Of a DNA stretch of 21,851 bases, positions 1 to 7,590 are shown piece after piece. Origin of the DNA: a bacterium (lineage in GTDB: Bacteria; Cyanobacteriota; Vampirovibrionia; Gastranaerophilales; Gastranaerophilaceae); NCBI GenBank assembly GCA_017444705.1, contig JAFSWA010000056.1, forward strand, positions 1 to 21,851. The letters are read 5' to 3'. Within the stretch, counting starts at the first letter, position 1; each line of letters begins with the position of its first letter. The translations under genes and the position numbers were made by a program. The notes beneath the pieces were generated by a model. The model did not search any database. It had not been told where the DNA came from and saw only the letters and a program-made list of their open reading frames with translations.

Positions 1-1
1 C

Positions 2-196
2 CAAGTTGTTTACCAGGCTTTTGTATATGGATATTCTTCAAATGAAAAATATCAAGATAAACCTCTTTCATATCTTCGCAATTTTAATGTAATGAATTAT
101 ATAGACAATGTTCTTTGTGAAAAGGAATCAAATAAAAATAATAAACAAGTTCTAAATTATTATGATGAAATATTACTTGAAGCTAAGAATTATTGA
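2..196 (+). CDS. C-terminal fragment of an unidentified protein
   Basis: An open frame runs in from the left edge and stops at TGA 194-196, giving the last 64 residues of a protein whose start lies outside the window. The visible part is rich in Tyr, Asn and Lys (for example QAFVYGYSSN and VLNYYDEILLEAKNY). I see no motif that identifies a family. A neighbouring transposase and repeats make an accessory gene plausible, but that is only context. Frame confidence is moderate because the fragment is short and AT-rich. Confidence 0.5.
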   Translation, partial: QVVYQAFVYGYSSNEKYQDKPLSYLRNFNVMNYIDNVLCEKESNKNNKQVLNYYDEILLEAKNY

Positions 197-290
197 TAAA
201 AAAGAAAATTGTAATAGAAGTTCTCAAATTGGAACATTGTTAAGGGGAAATGTGTCTCAATGTGTCTGTCAATTTTATACAAAATTTTAA

Positions 291-393
291 TTTCAATTAC
301 ATTTTTTCAATTACATTTAAAAATTTTTTGTATAAAAATTTTGATAATTTTTGAGTAAAAATTGTAATCGAAAATGTAAAAATGTAATTGAAA
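291..393. repeat. Inverted repeat with 16-bp perfect arms
   Basis: The left arm at 291-306 (TTTCAATTACATTTTT) is matched exactly by its reverse complement at 378-393. The left arm is immediately followed by a second CAATTACATTT at 308-318. The centre is A/T only. It could be a small palindromic mobile element or remnant, or an extruding AT palindrome. No duplicated target site was recognised. Confidence 0.6.
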
Positions 394-483
394 GTGATGT
401 GGAACTAACTTCCGACTAAATAGAGGAAAACAGTTGCCATTTCTGATATTCAAACACTTCCCTCGTTTCGGGGAAGTTCAGAA

Positions 484-691
484 AAAATGTAATTGAAATG
501 TCCGATTCCGATTCCTGCCTCAAACCCACTATATATACGAAAAATGGCGAATTGGCGGAATCCAAACCGGACATTTTTGGAATCGAAACCGGACATTTCG
601 GACATTCGATTACAGTCTGTCTAACTTTAAGGGAAGTGCCTCAATACCCCATTATATTTGAATTACACTTAATTTTTTTCAATTACATTTT
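484..691. repeat. Second pair of CAATTACATTT inverted ends
   Basis: AAAATGTAATTGAAA at 484-498 and its exact reverse complement at 677-691 bracket about 180 bp that includes the GGACATT-containing segment. The arms are the same motif as in the 291-393 inverted repeat but in the opposite order. This resembles the ends of a MITE-like element, but there is no clear target duplication, so the boundary assignment is tentative. Confidence 0.4.
516..645 (+). repeat. Imperfect direct repeat, copy A (GGACATT segment)
   Basis: This segment aligns in the same orientation with 1421-1562. Both contain an AAACCCAC...CTATAT block, then CAAACCGGACATTTTTGG with a following GGAAT(T)CGAAAC(C)GGACA, and end in GGAAG(T/C)(G/C)CCTCAAT. 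The strongest core is 563-605. The two copies bracket the RAYT gene and its REP hairpins. Confidence 0.6.
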
Positions 692-779
692 GTCTATAAT
701 GCCCTGAAAAGTTATAATTATAGTTTAACAGGACATTTTATTTGAACGATTAAAATGATTATTCGGCAAAGTTTAGTTC

Positions 780-803
780 GTAGGTCGTGTTGTAAAACAC
801 GAC
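780..803 (+). repeat. GTAG-type REP hairpin, left of the RAYT gene
   Basis: The tetranucleotide GTAG at 780-783 is followed by a perfect 8-bp hairpin (GTCGTGTT at 784-791, loop GTAA, AACACGAC at 796-803). A GTAG 5' to a short hairpin is the recognised architecture of REP sequences cut by RAYT transposases. An inverted copy with one mismatch lies at 1365-1388, on the other side of the RAYT gene. Confidence 0.85.
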
Positions 804-817
804 AATTAGATTATAAT
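790..817 (+). promoter_or_regulatory. Candidate sigma70 promoter of the RAYT gene, overlapping the REP
   Basis: TTGTAA at 790-795, a 16-nt spacer and a consensus TATAAT at 812-817 precede the ATG at 824 by only 6 nt. The expected transcription start coincides with the start codon, implying a leaderless mRNA. The -35 box sits in the stem-loop of the REP hairpin, so transposase bound there would be expected to block transcription. Confidence 0.5.
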
Positions 818-823
818 AATATT

Positions 824-1360
824 ATGAATTATAGAAGATATTTTATTCCGAATAGTATTATTTTTGCAACTATTGTAACGGCAAAAAGACGAAGAATTCT
901 TTTGGATAATATCAATATTATTCAAAATGCTATTTCTTATGTAAAACAAAATCATAAATTTAAAATTATTGCTATGTGTGTTATGCAAGACCATATTCAT
1001 ATATTAATGAAACCTGAGGATATAGCAAAATATCCTATAATAATTAGAAATTTTAAAAGCTATTTTTCAAGAAATATTGATATTATCAATATTAAGGATT
1101 ATTCTGAAACTGATAATAATAAAAAACATAAAGCAAAGGATATATGGCAACAACGATATTATGAACATAACATAAGAGATGAAGAAGATTTAAATAAACA
1201 TATTGATTACATTCATTACAATTCAATGAAACATTACAAGATTACACCAAAAGATTGGGAATATTCAACATTTAAGGAATTTGTAAAAAATGGTTATTAC
1301 GAACAAGATTGGTGCAATTTTGAAGATAGAAACAACATCAATAATATGGATTTTGAATAA
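824..1360 (+). CDS. REP-associated tyrosine transposase (RAYT, Y1/HUH family)
   Basis: This 178-residue protein matches the IS200/RAYT single-strand transposase family. It starts MNYRRYFIPNS, carries the HUH metal motif QDHIHIL in mid-protein, and has the family block WQQRYYEHNIRD followed by HIDYIHYNSMKH. The YIHYN helix contains the candidate catalytic Tyr. In this family the enzyme nicks REP hairpins as single-stranded DNA next to GTAG. ATG 824 is chosen over an in-frame ATG at 755 because the longer frame would translate the left REP hairpin and because RAYTs normally begin M-x-Y-R-R. No Shine-Dalgarno is visible, consistent with a leaderless message from the promoter at 790-817. Inverted REPs flank the gene, the classic RAYT arrangement. 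Length and motifs look intact, so it may be active. Confidence 0.9.
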   Translation: MNYRRYFIPNSIIFATIVTAKRRRILLDNINIIQNAISYVKQNHKFKIIAMCVMQDHIHILMKPEDIAKYPIIIRNFKSYFSRNIDIINIKDYSETDNNKKHKAKDIWQQRYYEHNIRDEEDLNKHIDYIHYNSMKHYKITPKDWEYSTFKEFVKNGYYEQDWCNFEDRNNINNMDFE

Positions 1361-1364
1361 TGTT

Positions 1365-1388
1365 GTCATGTTTTACAACACGACCTAC
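1365..1388 (-). repeat. GTAG-type REP hairpin, right of the RAYT gene
   Basis: This is the reverse complement of the 780-803 REP with one mismatch (A at 1368, opposite a G in the left copy). It ends in CTAC, so read on the minus strand it is GTAG plus hairpin. With the left copy it forms an inverted REP pair enclosing the transposase gene. Confidence 0.85.
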
Positions 1389-1420
1389 AATTTTAATTAA
1401 AATATCTGGTTTCTGTCCAT

Positions 1421-1562
1421 AGCCTTAAACCCACACTATATCTAAACGAAAGGCATAAAAAACTGTTTTATGGTGGATGCAAACCGGACATTTTTGGAAT
1501 TCGAAACGGACAAAACGGACATTTATTGATACATACTCTCATTCTGACGGAAGCCCCTCAAT
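1421..1562 (+). repeat. Imperfect direct repeat, copy B (GGACATT segment)
   Basis: This is the same-orientation diverged copy of 516-645. The best-conserved core is 1480-1524. A shorter related piece (GAAATGTCCGATTTCTGTC) occurs at about 2525-2543, similar to the left part of copy A from 495. Several GGACATT words make this look like a family of small dispersed repeats in this genome. Confidence 0.55.
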
Positions 1563-1635
1563 CTAAAACATATCGGCAAAATTTACCAGACAAATCCACA
1601 AAACCCCCACTCCAATTGTCCGAATAAACTATAAT

Positions 1636-1711
1636 CAGCAGGTAGGTTGGGTGAAACCCAACAAAAATAATAATTTCAACAAAATGAGGGGTTACACCCA
1701 TCCAACAATTT
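1636..1711. repeat. BIME (paired REPs), copy 1, upstream of the ART-like gene
   Basis: GTAG at 1642-1645 is followed by a 7-bp hairpin (GTTGGGT, GAA, ACCCAAC to 1662), an A/T-rich linker, and a second hairpin in opposite orientation (GAGGGGT 1686-1692 / ACCCATC 1696-1702) ending in CAAC. The 76-bp unit recurs at 2444-2519 with three mismatches. One mismatch restores the GTAG complement (CTAC) in the second copy. Confidence 0.85.
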
Positions 1712-1807
1712 GTAAAAATGTCTTAATAATAACAAATATTTACGCAATTATTTTAATAATTTTTTCTTTATTGTATTGTAAACTAAATGTTCAGTGTAGG
1801 TGTTTAT

Positions 1808-2416
1808 ATGAAAATTTTTTATCGTGCAACGAAATCACTTGTAGAAGGACTTATTCATTGCCAAAATCCCAAAAAGTTTTTATTAATGAAGGGTTATAAT
1901 GACAGTATCGGAAGAAATGTAAAAGTTCCTTTGAGTTGTTTCAGCAGAACAAAAAATGGAGAAATAATTTTATACAGGGGATTACAAAACGATACGTTAA
2001 TCCAAAAGACTTCAGATACTGCATATAATTTATCAAATGCCGCAAGTAGAGGATTTTCTCTTTCTGAATGTTTTAGGAATTTTAATCTTCAAAGAACACG
2101 AAAAGGAATTCAACGATTATTTGACATTTTTGTAGCGTTTTCACGAGATGTGGATCCGATTTTGCATACTACGACATCAAGAAAAACTGCCATAAGCTTT
2201 GCAGGAAGTGGTGGAATATTAATTGAATATCATATACCGCCCAATTTATTAAAAAAAACGGGATATGTTACACATTTAGGTGAAAATGAAATAAGCTTTT
2301 TATATAAGATTCCAAAAAAATGTGTGAAAAAAGTAACTAAATTACCTGAAATATCGCTATTTGGCAGTATAAAAAAGGGGAGCGTTTCTTCATTAGCTGA
2401 TGATTGGATAGTCTAA
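1808..2416 (+). CDS. Putative R-S-E mono-ADP-ribosyltransferase (ART-fold)
   Basis: This 202-residue protein shows the three landmarks of an R-S-E ADP-ribosyltransferase in order. There is an Arg in IILYRG (R57), a TTTS strand motif followed by RKTAISFAG (about 122-130), and an E-x-E motif in GENEISFLY (E159, E161) followed by the usual run of alternating hydrophobic residues. Such enzymes move ADP-ribose from NAD+ to a target, as secreted effectors, phage proteins or toxin modules. No signal peptide or partner antitoxin is visible. ATG 1808 (MKIFYRATKS) is preferred to ATG 1787 because GTAGGTG lies a few bases upstream and the shorter form starts cleanly. The gene sits alone between two direct BIME copies, suggesting an acquired cassette. 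The family call rests on motifs only, and the exact subfamily and target are unknown. Confidence 0.65.
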   Translation: MKIFYRATKSLVEGLIHCQNPKKFLLMKGYNDSIGRNVKVPLSCFSRTKNGEIILYRGLQNDTLIQKTSDTAYNLSNAASRGFSLSECFRNFNLQRTRKGIQRLFDIFVAFSRDVDPILHTTTSRKTAISFAGSGGILIEYHIPPNLLKKTGYVTHLGENEISFLYKIPKKCVKKVTKLPEISLFGSIKKGSVSSLADDWIV

Positions 2417-2443
2417 ATATCTTCTTTTGACAATTTAGAAATG

Positions 2444-2519
2444 CAGCAGGTAGGTTGGGTGAAACCCAACAAAAATAATAATTTCAACAAAATGATGGGT
2501 TGCACCCATCCTACAATTT
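2444..2519. repeat. BIME (paired REPs), copy 2, downstream of the ART-like gene
   Basis: This copy begins 28 bp after the ART-like gene stops. GTAG 2450-2453 is followed by hairpin GTTGGGT/ACCCAAC (2454-2470). The same linker as copy 1 follows, then hairpin GATGGGT/ACCCATC (2494-2510), then CTAC 2511-2514. Both REPs here have an intact GTAG, so this copy is the less degenerate one. Confidence 0.85.
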
Positions 2520-2648
2520 ATATAGAAATGTCCGATTTCTGTCTATCGACAAATTCCCTCTCCTCTTTAAGGAGACAAAAATTTATTTTACAATATTTGC
2601 ACATAATTAATAATAAATTTAAAAATATCCTCAAAAAGTATTAAGTTT

Positions 2649-2676
2649 TTGTAACCTTATGGACATAAAATATAGT
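2649..2676 (+). promoter_or_regulatory. Candidate sigma70 promoter of the autotransporter gene
   Basis: TTGTAA at 2649-2654, a 16-nt spacer and TATAGT at 2671-2676 would start transcription near 2683, leaving a leader of about 44 nt with a ribosome-binding site (GGAGA, 2716-2720) before ATG 2727. Confidence 0.5.
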
Positions 2677-2726
2677 TCGTGTTATTATTATCATAAATAG
2701 ACTTGTAATTAATTTGGAGATATAGT

Positions 2727-5700
2727 ATGTTTAAAAAGATTATTTATTCGGTGATGGCACTATCAGTGACCTTGTTGCCGGTATCTGAGGTTATGGCGAC
2801 AACCATAAGCACTGATACTACAATATCATCAGGTACCTCATATTATTTGGATGGGTCAACTGATACTTGGACAGGGGGAACAATTACAAATCAAGGCGGT
2901 ACATTGACAATTCAAGGTATTAGTCAAGGTACTGTTGCAACACCAAACTACAATCAAACCTCAGGCGGTCTACTCATTGCAGGTTCAACCACAACAGCAG
3001 GAGCCATGACTTTGCAGGGAACTTCCTCATCAGGAGCAGCAATTTCGGGAGGAAGTGTTGTTATCGGTAACGGAACGTCTGATTTGGTAAGCGGTTCAAC
3101 CTTAACGCTCGGTGATTATTCATCAATAACAAGCGGTGCAAATTTAGCAATAGCTCAGGGAGACGGACTTGTAATTAACGGGAATTCGGCATCAGTTGTT
3201 ATGGATGCAACCGATGCAAATTCATGGTCAGGTGATGTTACATTGAATAACGGTACATTGACTTTGACAGGTGCAACAAAAATCACAAGCGGAAATGCCG
3301 ATACAAAATCATCTTATACACAAACAGGCGGTACTTTAAACCTTACAAACGGTTCATATCTTAACTTAGAGGGTTTAAGTACTACCGCATATCAAAATTA
3401 CATGGAAGTAACGGGCGGAACAGTTAATGTCGGGTCAACAACAGATACCGATAACACTTTAACCCTCGGACCCGAAAGCAGAATTGACAGAGATGTTAAT
3501 GTAAATTTATATGAAGGAAATACAATTAATTTAAGAGGAAATATCGGTGCTAATCCGTCATTAACATTGGACAGCACTGATACATGGCAAGGTACAATCT
3601 ACACAAGAGATGACGGTTATCTTTTGTTAGACGGGTACAGCAATACTTCAACTGATACTTCATCAATTTATCAACAAGATGCAGGTTCAGGCGGTATTGT
3701 TGTCGGCGGTTCAAATGCAACTTCCGAATTATGGATAAATAATACCGCAAGTTACATCAACGGCGGTTCTGCAATTATCAATAACGGCAGTGCAATGGTA
3801 ATCACAGCTGATACTTTGGCAACAGACAGTTCGGGAAATACATTGGAAGCTACATTAGGTGAGCTTACATATTTACAACTCGATACAAACGGTGTTTTGG
3901 CACTTGTCGGTGACGGTACGGCAGTTATCAACGATACCGTAGATTCGTATGATGACTATTGGGCAGGTGAAGTTCTTTTGGGTGTAGGTGATGACAACCC
4001 GATTTTAACATTAAGAAATGTCACAAAAGATTTTACCGACAGCGAAGAAACAGCAGTTCTTATTCAAAACAGCGGTACGTTGAATATTAACGGAAACGAA
4101 AGAGGCGGTTCTAATATTACGATTAACAACATATACTCTTATGAAACTACTGATGAATCGGGAGAAACAGTTACGGTTTACGCTCCGAATCTTAACGGTA
4201 CGGTTAACGTAAAAGGTTATGATTCTGATAATCTTTCATCTTTAACTATAAATTATATATCTGATGATGATGATACAACAGCTCCTAATCAGCAGATTAA
4301 TTTACAGGGAGATGCAAGAGTTACATTAAATACAAATGAAAATACCGTAACAAGAACAACAAATATTCCGACAGGTACAGGAGCAAATAACACATTAACA
4401 AAAACAGGTTCGGGAATATATAATGTAGGCGACGGCTCAACAGCAGTAAATATGGGATACAACGTAGACCTTGAAGAAGGTGTTATGGCAGTATCTTCAC
4501 CTACTGTAAAAATCGGTATTAATGATGAAGAAGGTGTTGATCCTTACGGAAGTTTAAATATCGGAACAACGACATCAGCTGCCGTTTATACGACAGACGC
4601 AACGAGAACAACTATCGTTGACGGATTGACAATGAACTATGCAGGCTTAATGATGGCTAATCCGAAAGCAAGTATGTTGGTTGGCGGTGATTTCACAGTC
4701 GGCAGCGGAACCGGTTCATATAACCAAGTTAATATGATGAACGGCGGATTAAACACAATGACTGTAAAAGGAACAACAACAATTAACGATACTTTGGATT
4801 TACAAATTGATGTTAACCCTGAATTATATGATGCCGGTTATTGGTGGGCTGCAAACGACCAAATTAACTCATCAAAAGTTGTTCAAACAAAAACAGGAAG
4901 ATTGAACTTATCAAATTACAGATTGCTGTCACAGCCAAAACGTGACCGTTATACATTCCACGTTGTAAATTCAGGCAGTTCATACACCACGGCAGGCGGA
5001 GAAAATAAAACAGTTTCAGGTAATGCCGCAAGATTAGTTCACACTTATGCCGGTGATTACACAATGTTGCCCTCATCAGTAAAAGGTGCTTTTGAATTCT
5101 TGCTGGTAAATCACAATCCTGAAGTTTTCAGAGGTCAGGTTGCAGCTGACGTAATTTACGCAAATCAACAGGTAATTAACAACCAGTTGTATGACAGAAT
5201 GATTTATTCAATTTTGCCATACTTCAACGGACGTTGTACAAACAAGACAGCTTCGGCTGACACGTTGTACTCACCTTATCAATATTCAATGACAGACCCC
5301 GGAATTTGGTTCAAGCCATATGCTAACTTTGAAACAATCCATATGACTCACGGTCTTGGAAAAGTCAGAAATAACGCATACGGTGCAATGATAGGTGCTG
5401 ATTTCAAAAAAGCACAATGGGGTAACTGGACATTTATTCCGACAGCTTACATCGGATATAACGGCGGAAGAACAACATACAACGGTGTAGGAATGTGGCA
5501 TAACGGCGGTCAGTTAGGCTTGATGGGTACATTGACTAACGGCGACTTCGTTACAATGGCGAACATATACGGCGGCGGTTATCATAACGCAATGAATGTC
5601 GGCGGCAGTCATGACAATAACGCATTATGGAATGCCGGTGTCGGTTCAAAAACCGTTTATAATATCCATTTACCTTGGGATTTCATATTACAACCGAGCT

Positions 5701-6062
5701 TGTATATGTCATATAACTACGTAGGTGCATCAGGTTGGAACAGCAATTATGACGGTTTCCACCACAAAGTTGATGCTTTGAACGCATTCAGCGTAGCTCC
5801 CGGAGTTAACTTGATTTGGCAAAAAGAAACATTCAGTATCTATGCATTGTTCCAAGCAATGTTTAACATAGGTTCCACTGTTTCCGGTACGGTTGCTGAA
5901 ATTGACTTACCTCACGTTGGTATTAGAGATCCTTATTTTGAATACGGTTTGGGTGCAAGCAAATACTTCCTTGACAGATTCAGCGGATACGGTCAGGTTG
6001 TTGCCCGCTCAGGTTCAAGAAAAGGTGTCGGTTTCCAATTGGGCTTAAACTTGAAAATATAA
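2727..6062 (+). CDS. Autotransporter (type Va secreted beta-helix protein)
   Basis: This 1111-residue protein has a Sec signal peptide (MFKKIIYSVMALSVTLLPVS, with likely cleavage after EVMA near residue 25). It continues as a very long passenger rich in Gly, Thr, Ser, Asn and Asp with repeating short strands such as GGTLTIQG, GTLTLTG and GTLNING, typical of a right-handed beta-helix. From about residue 853 (DPGIWFKPYANFE) to the end it has the amphipathic strands of an autotransporter beta-barrel, closing with GFQLGLNLKI. Family role: the barrel inserts in the outer membrane and exposes the passenger at the surface. No catalytic motif is visible in the passenger, so adhesion or a structural role is possible. 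GGAGA precedes ATG 2727 with good spacing. The gene is monocistronic, with its own promoter and an intrinsic terminator at 6082. Confidence 0.9.
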   Translation: MFKKIIYSVMALSVTLLPVSEVMATTISTDTTISSGTSYYLDGSTDTWTGGTITNQGGTLTIQGISQGTVATPNYNQTSGGLLIAGSTTTAGAMTLQGTSSSGAAISGGSVVIGNGTSDLVSGSTLTLGDYSSITSGANLAIAQGDGLVINGNSASVVMDATDANSWSGDVTLNNGTLTLTGATKITSGNADTKSSYTQTGGTLNLTNGSYLNLEGLSTTAYQNYMEVTGGTVNVGSTTDTDNTLTLGPESRIDRDVNVNLYEGNTINLRGNIGANPSLTLDSTDTWQGTIYTRDDGYLLLDGYSNTSTDTSSIYQQDAGSGGIVVGGSNATSELWINNTASYINGGSAIINNGSAMVITADTLATDSSGNTLEATLGELTYLQLDTNGVLALVGDGTAVINDTVDSYDDYWAGEVLLGVGDDNPILTLRNVTKDFTDSEETAVLIQNSGTLNINGNERGGSNITINNIYSYETTDESGETVTVYAPNLNGTVNVKGYDSDNLSSLTINYISDDDDTTAPNQQINLQGDARVTLNTNENTVTRTTNIPTGTGANNTLTKTGSGIYNVGDGSTAVNMGYNVDLEEGVMAVSSPTVKIGINDEEGVDPYGSLNIGTTTSAAVYTTDATRTTIVDGLTMNYAGLMMANPKASMLVGGDFTVGSGTGSYNQVNMMNGGLNTMTVKGTTTINDTLDLQIDVNPELYDAGYWWAANDQINSSKVVQTKTGRLNLSNYRLLSQPKRDRYTFHVVNSGSSYTTAGGENKTVSGNAARLVHTYAGDYTMLPSSVKGAFEFLLVNHNPEVFRGQVAADVIYANQQVINNQLYDRMIYSILPYFNGRCTNKTASADTLYSPYQYSMTDPGIWFKPYANFETIHMTHGLGKVRNNAYGAMIGADFKKAQWGNWTFIPTAYIGYNGGRTTYNGVGMWHNGGQLGLMGTLTNGDFVTMANIYGGGYHNAMNVGGSHDNNALWNAGVGSKTVYNIHLPWDFILQPSLYMSYNYVGASGWNSNYDGFHHKVDALNAFSVAPGVNLIWQKETFSIYALFQAMFNIGSTVSGTVAEIDLPHVGIRDPYFEYGLGASKYFLDRFSGYGQVVARSGSRKGVGFQLGLNLKI

Positions 6063-6081
6063 TTTCAAAGAAATATATAAG

Positions 6082-6114
6082 AAAATGGTGTCATTCAAAG
6101 ACACCATTTTTTTT
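6082..6114 (+). terminator. Intrinsic terminator of the autotransporter gene
   Basis: A perfect 11-bp stem (AAAATGGTGTC 6082-6092 / GACACCATTTT 6100-6110) with a 7-nt loop is followed by further T residues to 6114. It lies 20 bp after the autotransporter stop codon. Confidence 0.9.
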
Positions 6115-6121
6115 GTAGTTA

Positions 6122-6150
6122 TTGATAATTATCAAAAAAAATAATATACT
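6122..6150 (+). promoter_or_regulatory. Candidate sigma70 promoter of the metalloprotease gene (leaderless)
   Basis: TTGATA at 6122-6127, a 17-nt spacer and TATACT at 6145-6150 are followed by only 6 nt before ATG 6157, so transcription would begin at or within a base or two of the start codon. The AGGA in those 6 nt would then not be transcribed as a ribosome-binding site. Confidence 0.6.
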
Positions 6151-6156
6151 AGGAAT

Positions 6157-7590
6157 ATGGAAGAAGATAAGATAAAAAAAATTCTCATTGCAATAATCGT
6201 TTTTATGGTGCTTTTAATCCTTTTTGTTGTTATGCCTTGGATTTTTCGTAATACAGGCAGCTCTGATATAAATAAAACAACAAATGAAATGTTTAAAGAA
6301 CAAACCTATGATAACGATAATGACAACAGCAAAAAAGAAACAGTAAATAACGAAGAAGAAGAAGGCGGAGAAGAGGAAGAAGAAGAAACTTCTAAAAAGA
6401 AATCCGATAATTCCGACATTAAAAGAGATTTAAGTGATCCTTTTTATGCAAAAATAAAAGAACGAATAGAAGACCAAAAGTATTCACCCGAAATATATAT
6501 TCCGAGAGATTACATTCCGGGAGATAATTATGTAAAAAATGCCGCATATACTGACGGAAGTATTCACGTTTTCAAAAAACAGCCAATTTTAATATATGTA
6601 CCGAGAAATGAGTATTACGATGCTATCACGCAGGCGTTTGTTACTTATAATCATCGTTTAAAGGGGCTGATAACCTTTAATACAGTAAAAAACCCCAATA
6701 AAGCTCAGATTAAAATTGTAATGACAGACAATTTCGGTAATCAAAGTGATATAGGCGATGCAATAGGATTAGGACGTCCTTTAAGATTTGACAAAAACGG
6801 AAATATTATTTATTCGGAAATTTATCTTCTTACAAAAGATAATTATAGTAACGGGAAAATGCCGCTTATAATTGTTTATAATACAATGCTTCACGAATTA
6901 GGGCATGCTTTGGGGATTATGGGACACTCACAGGATGAAGGTGACCTTATGTATAAAGCAATTGCACCTAAATATCAATATGAATTAATGGATTTTTCAG
7001 ACAGAGATATAGAAACATTTAAAGTATTGTATTCCAATAAAAAATATGTTATTGACAATGCGTTGAGAGGGGCAAAAAGAGAAAAACTTGAAGAAAATAT
7101 AAAATATGCGGAAGAAAGTAATGATGCGGATTCATATTTGCAGGTAGCCGCATCATATTACGATATGGGTGAATATTCAAAGGCACTTGACGCATATAAA
7201 AAAGCGTTAGAGTTAAATCCTGATAATTACAGAATTTATTGGGGATTATCTCTTTGTTACGCAAGAGCAAAACAGTATGATTATGCTCTGACATACGGAA
7301 AACATGCCCTAAAAAGAGCCCAAACAAATGAACAAAAAGGTGAATGTTACCACATCATAGGAGCTATTTATATGGATATGGGAAAATACAATGATGCCTA
7401 TCCTTATCTTAATAACGCATTACTTATGGATGGTGAAAATCCCACATATTTTATAAACTATCTTGCGGTTTGCGGTGCATTAAACAGAAAAGATTTAGCT
7501 TCCGATGCATATAACAGATACATAAACAACTACAATACGTCATCTTTTTCAAACGAAGAATTACGTCTTATTGAATGGGCAAAAGATTAA
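6157..7590 (+). CDS. Membrane-anchored matrixin-like zinc protease with TPR repeats
   Basis: This 477-residue protein has one N-terminal membrane helix (about residues 8-30), an acidic low-complexity linker (about 45-90), and a metzincin-type protease domain. The zinc motif is HELGHALGIMGHS with H246, E247, H250 and H257, and a Met-turn-like DLMY follows at 263-266. The spacing to the third His is one residue longer than the textbook HExxHxxGxxH. The GxxGHS form is known to me from bacterial matrixin-like proteins. Two or three tetratricopeptide repeats follow (from about residue 320), for example YYDMGEYSKALDAYKKALEL. By the positive-inside pattern the protease would face the periplasm. The gene follows the autotransporter terminator and has its own promoter. 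A role in trimming surface or periplasmic proteins is inference. Confidence 0.82.
   Translation: MEEDKIKKILIAIIVFMVLLILFVVMPWIFRNTGSSDINKTTNEMFKEQTYDNDNDNSKKETVNNEEEEGGEEEEEETSKKKSDNSDIKRDLSDPFYAKIKERIEDQKYSPEIYIPRDYIPGDNYVKNAAYTDGSIHVFKKQPILIYVPRNEYYDAITQAFVTYNHRLKGLITFNTVKNPNKAQIKIVMTDNFGNQSDIGDAIGLGRPLRFDKNGNIIYSEIYLLTKDNYSNGKMPLIIVYNTMLHELGHALGIMGHSQDEGDLMYKAIAPKYQYELMDFSDRDIETFKVLYSNKKYVIDNALRGAKREKLEENIKYAEESNDADSYLQVAASYYDMGEYSKALDAYKKALELNPDNYRIYWGLSLCYARAKQYDYALTYGKHALKRAQTNEQKGECYHIIGAIYMDMGKYNDAYPYLNNALLMDGENPTYFINYLAVCGALNRKDLASDAYNRYINNYNTSSFSNEELRLIEWAKD

Larger units (their letters stand above)
197..779. other. Repeat-rich non-coding stretch
   Basis: No convincing gene is present. 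The DNA is very AT-rich and contains several copies of CAATTACATTT in both orientations, a 7-bp hairpin at 456-477 (ACTTCCC / GGGAAGT), and a segment with repeated GGACATT words that recurs after the transposase gene. A 69-codon open frame at 498-707 reads through these repeats, has no ribosome-binding site and is not believed. Confidence 0.6.
1389..1807. other. Gene-free stretch with repeat copy B and a BIME
   Basis: Between the transposase and the ART-like gene I see no believable gene. It contains the second GGACATT-type direct repeat (1421-1562) and a REP pair (1636-1711). From 1712 to 1807 the DNA is extremely AT-rich and probably holds the promoter of the next gene, but no strong -35/-10 pair could be picked. 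Confidence 0.6.

Noticed and set aside
456..477. Hairpin ACTTCCC/GGGAAGT as a terminator
   Set aside because: No T run follows on either strand and it is 260 bp from the nearest gene end.
498..707. 69-residue ORF
   Set aside because: It reads through repeat copy A and the CAATTACATT inverted repeats, with no ribosome-binding site.
755..823. N-terminal extension of the RAYT gene to ATG 755
   Set aside because: It would translate the left REP hairpin and place the promoter inside the gene. RAYTs begin at the M-x-Y-R-R motif at 824.
2441..2644. 67-residue ORF starting at the second BIME (and an 82-residue one at 1651)
   Set aside because: Both translate the REP hairpins (VGWVKPN..., ..THPTI), a known type of false ORF, with no ribosome-binding site or protein family.
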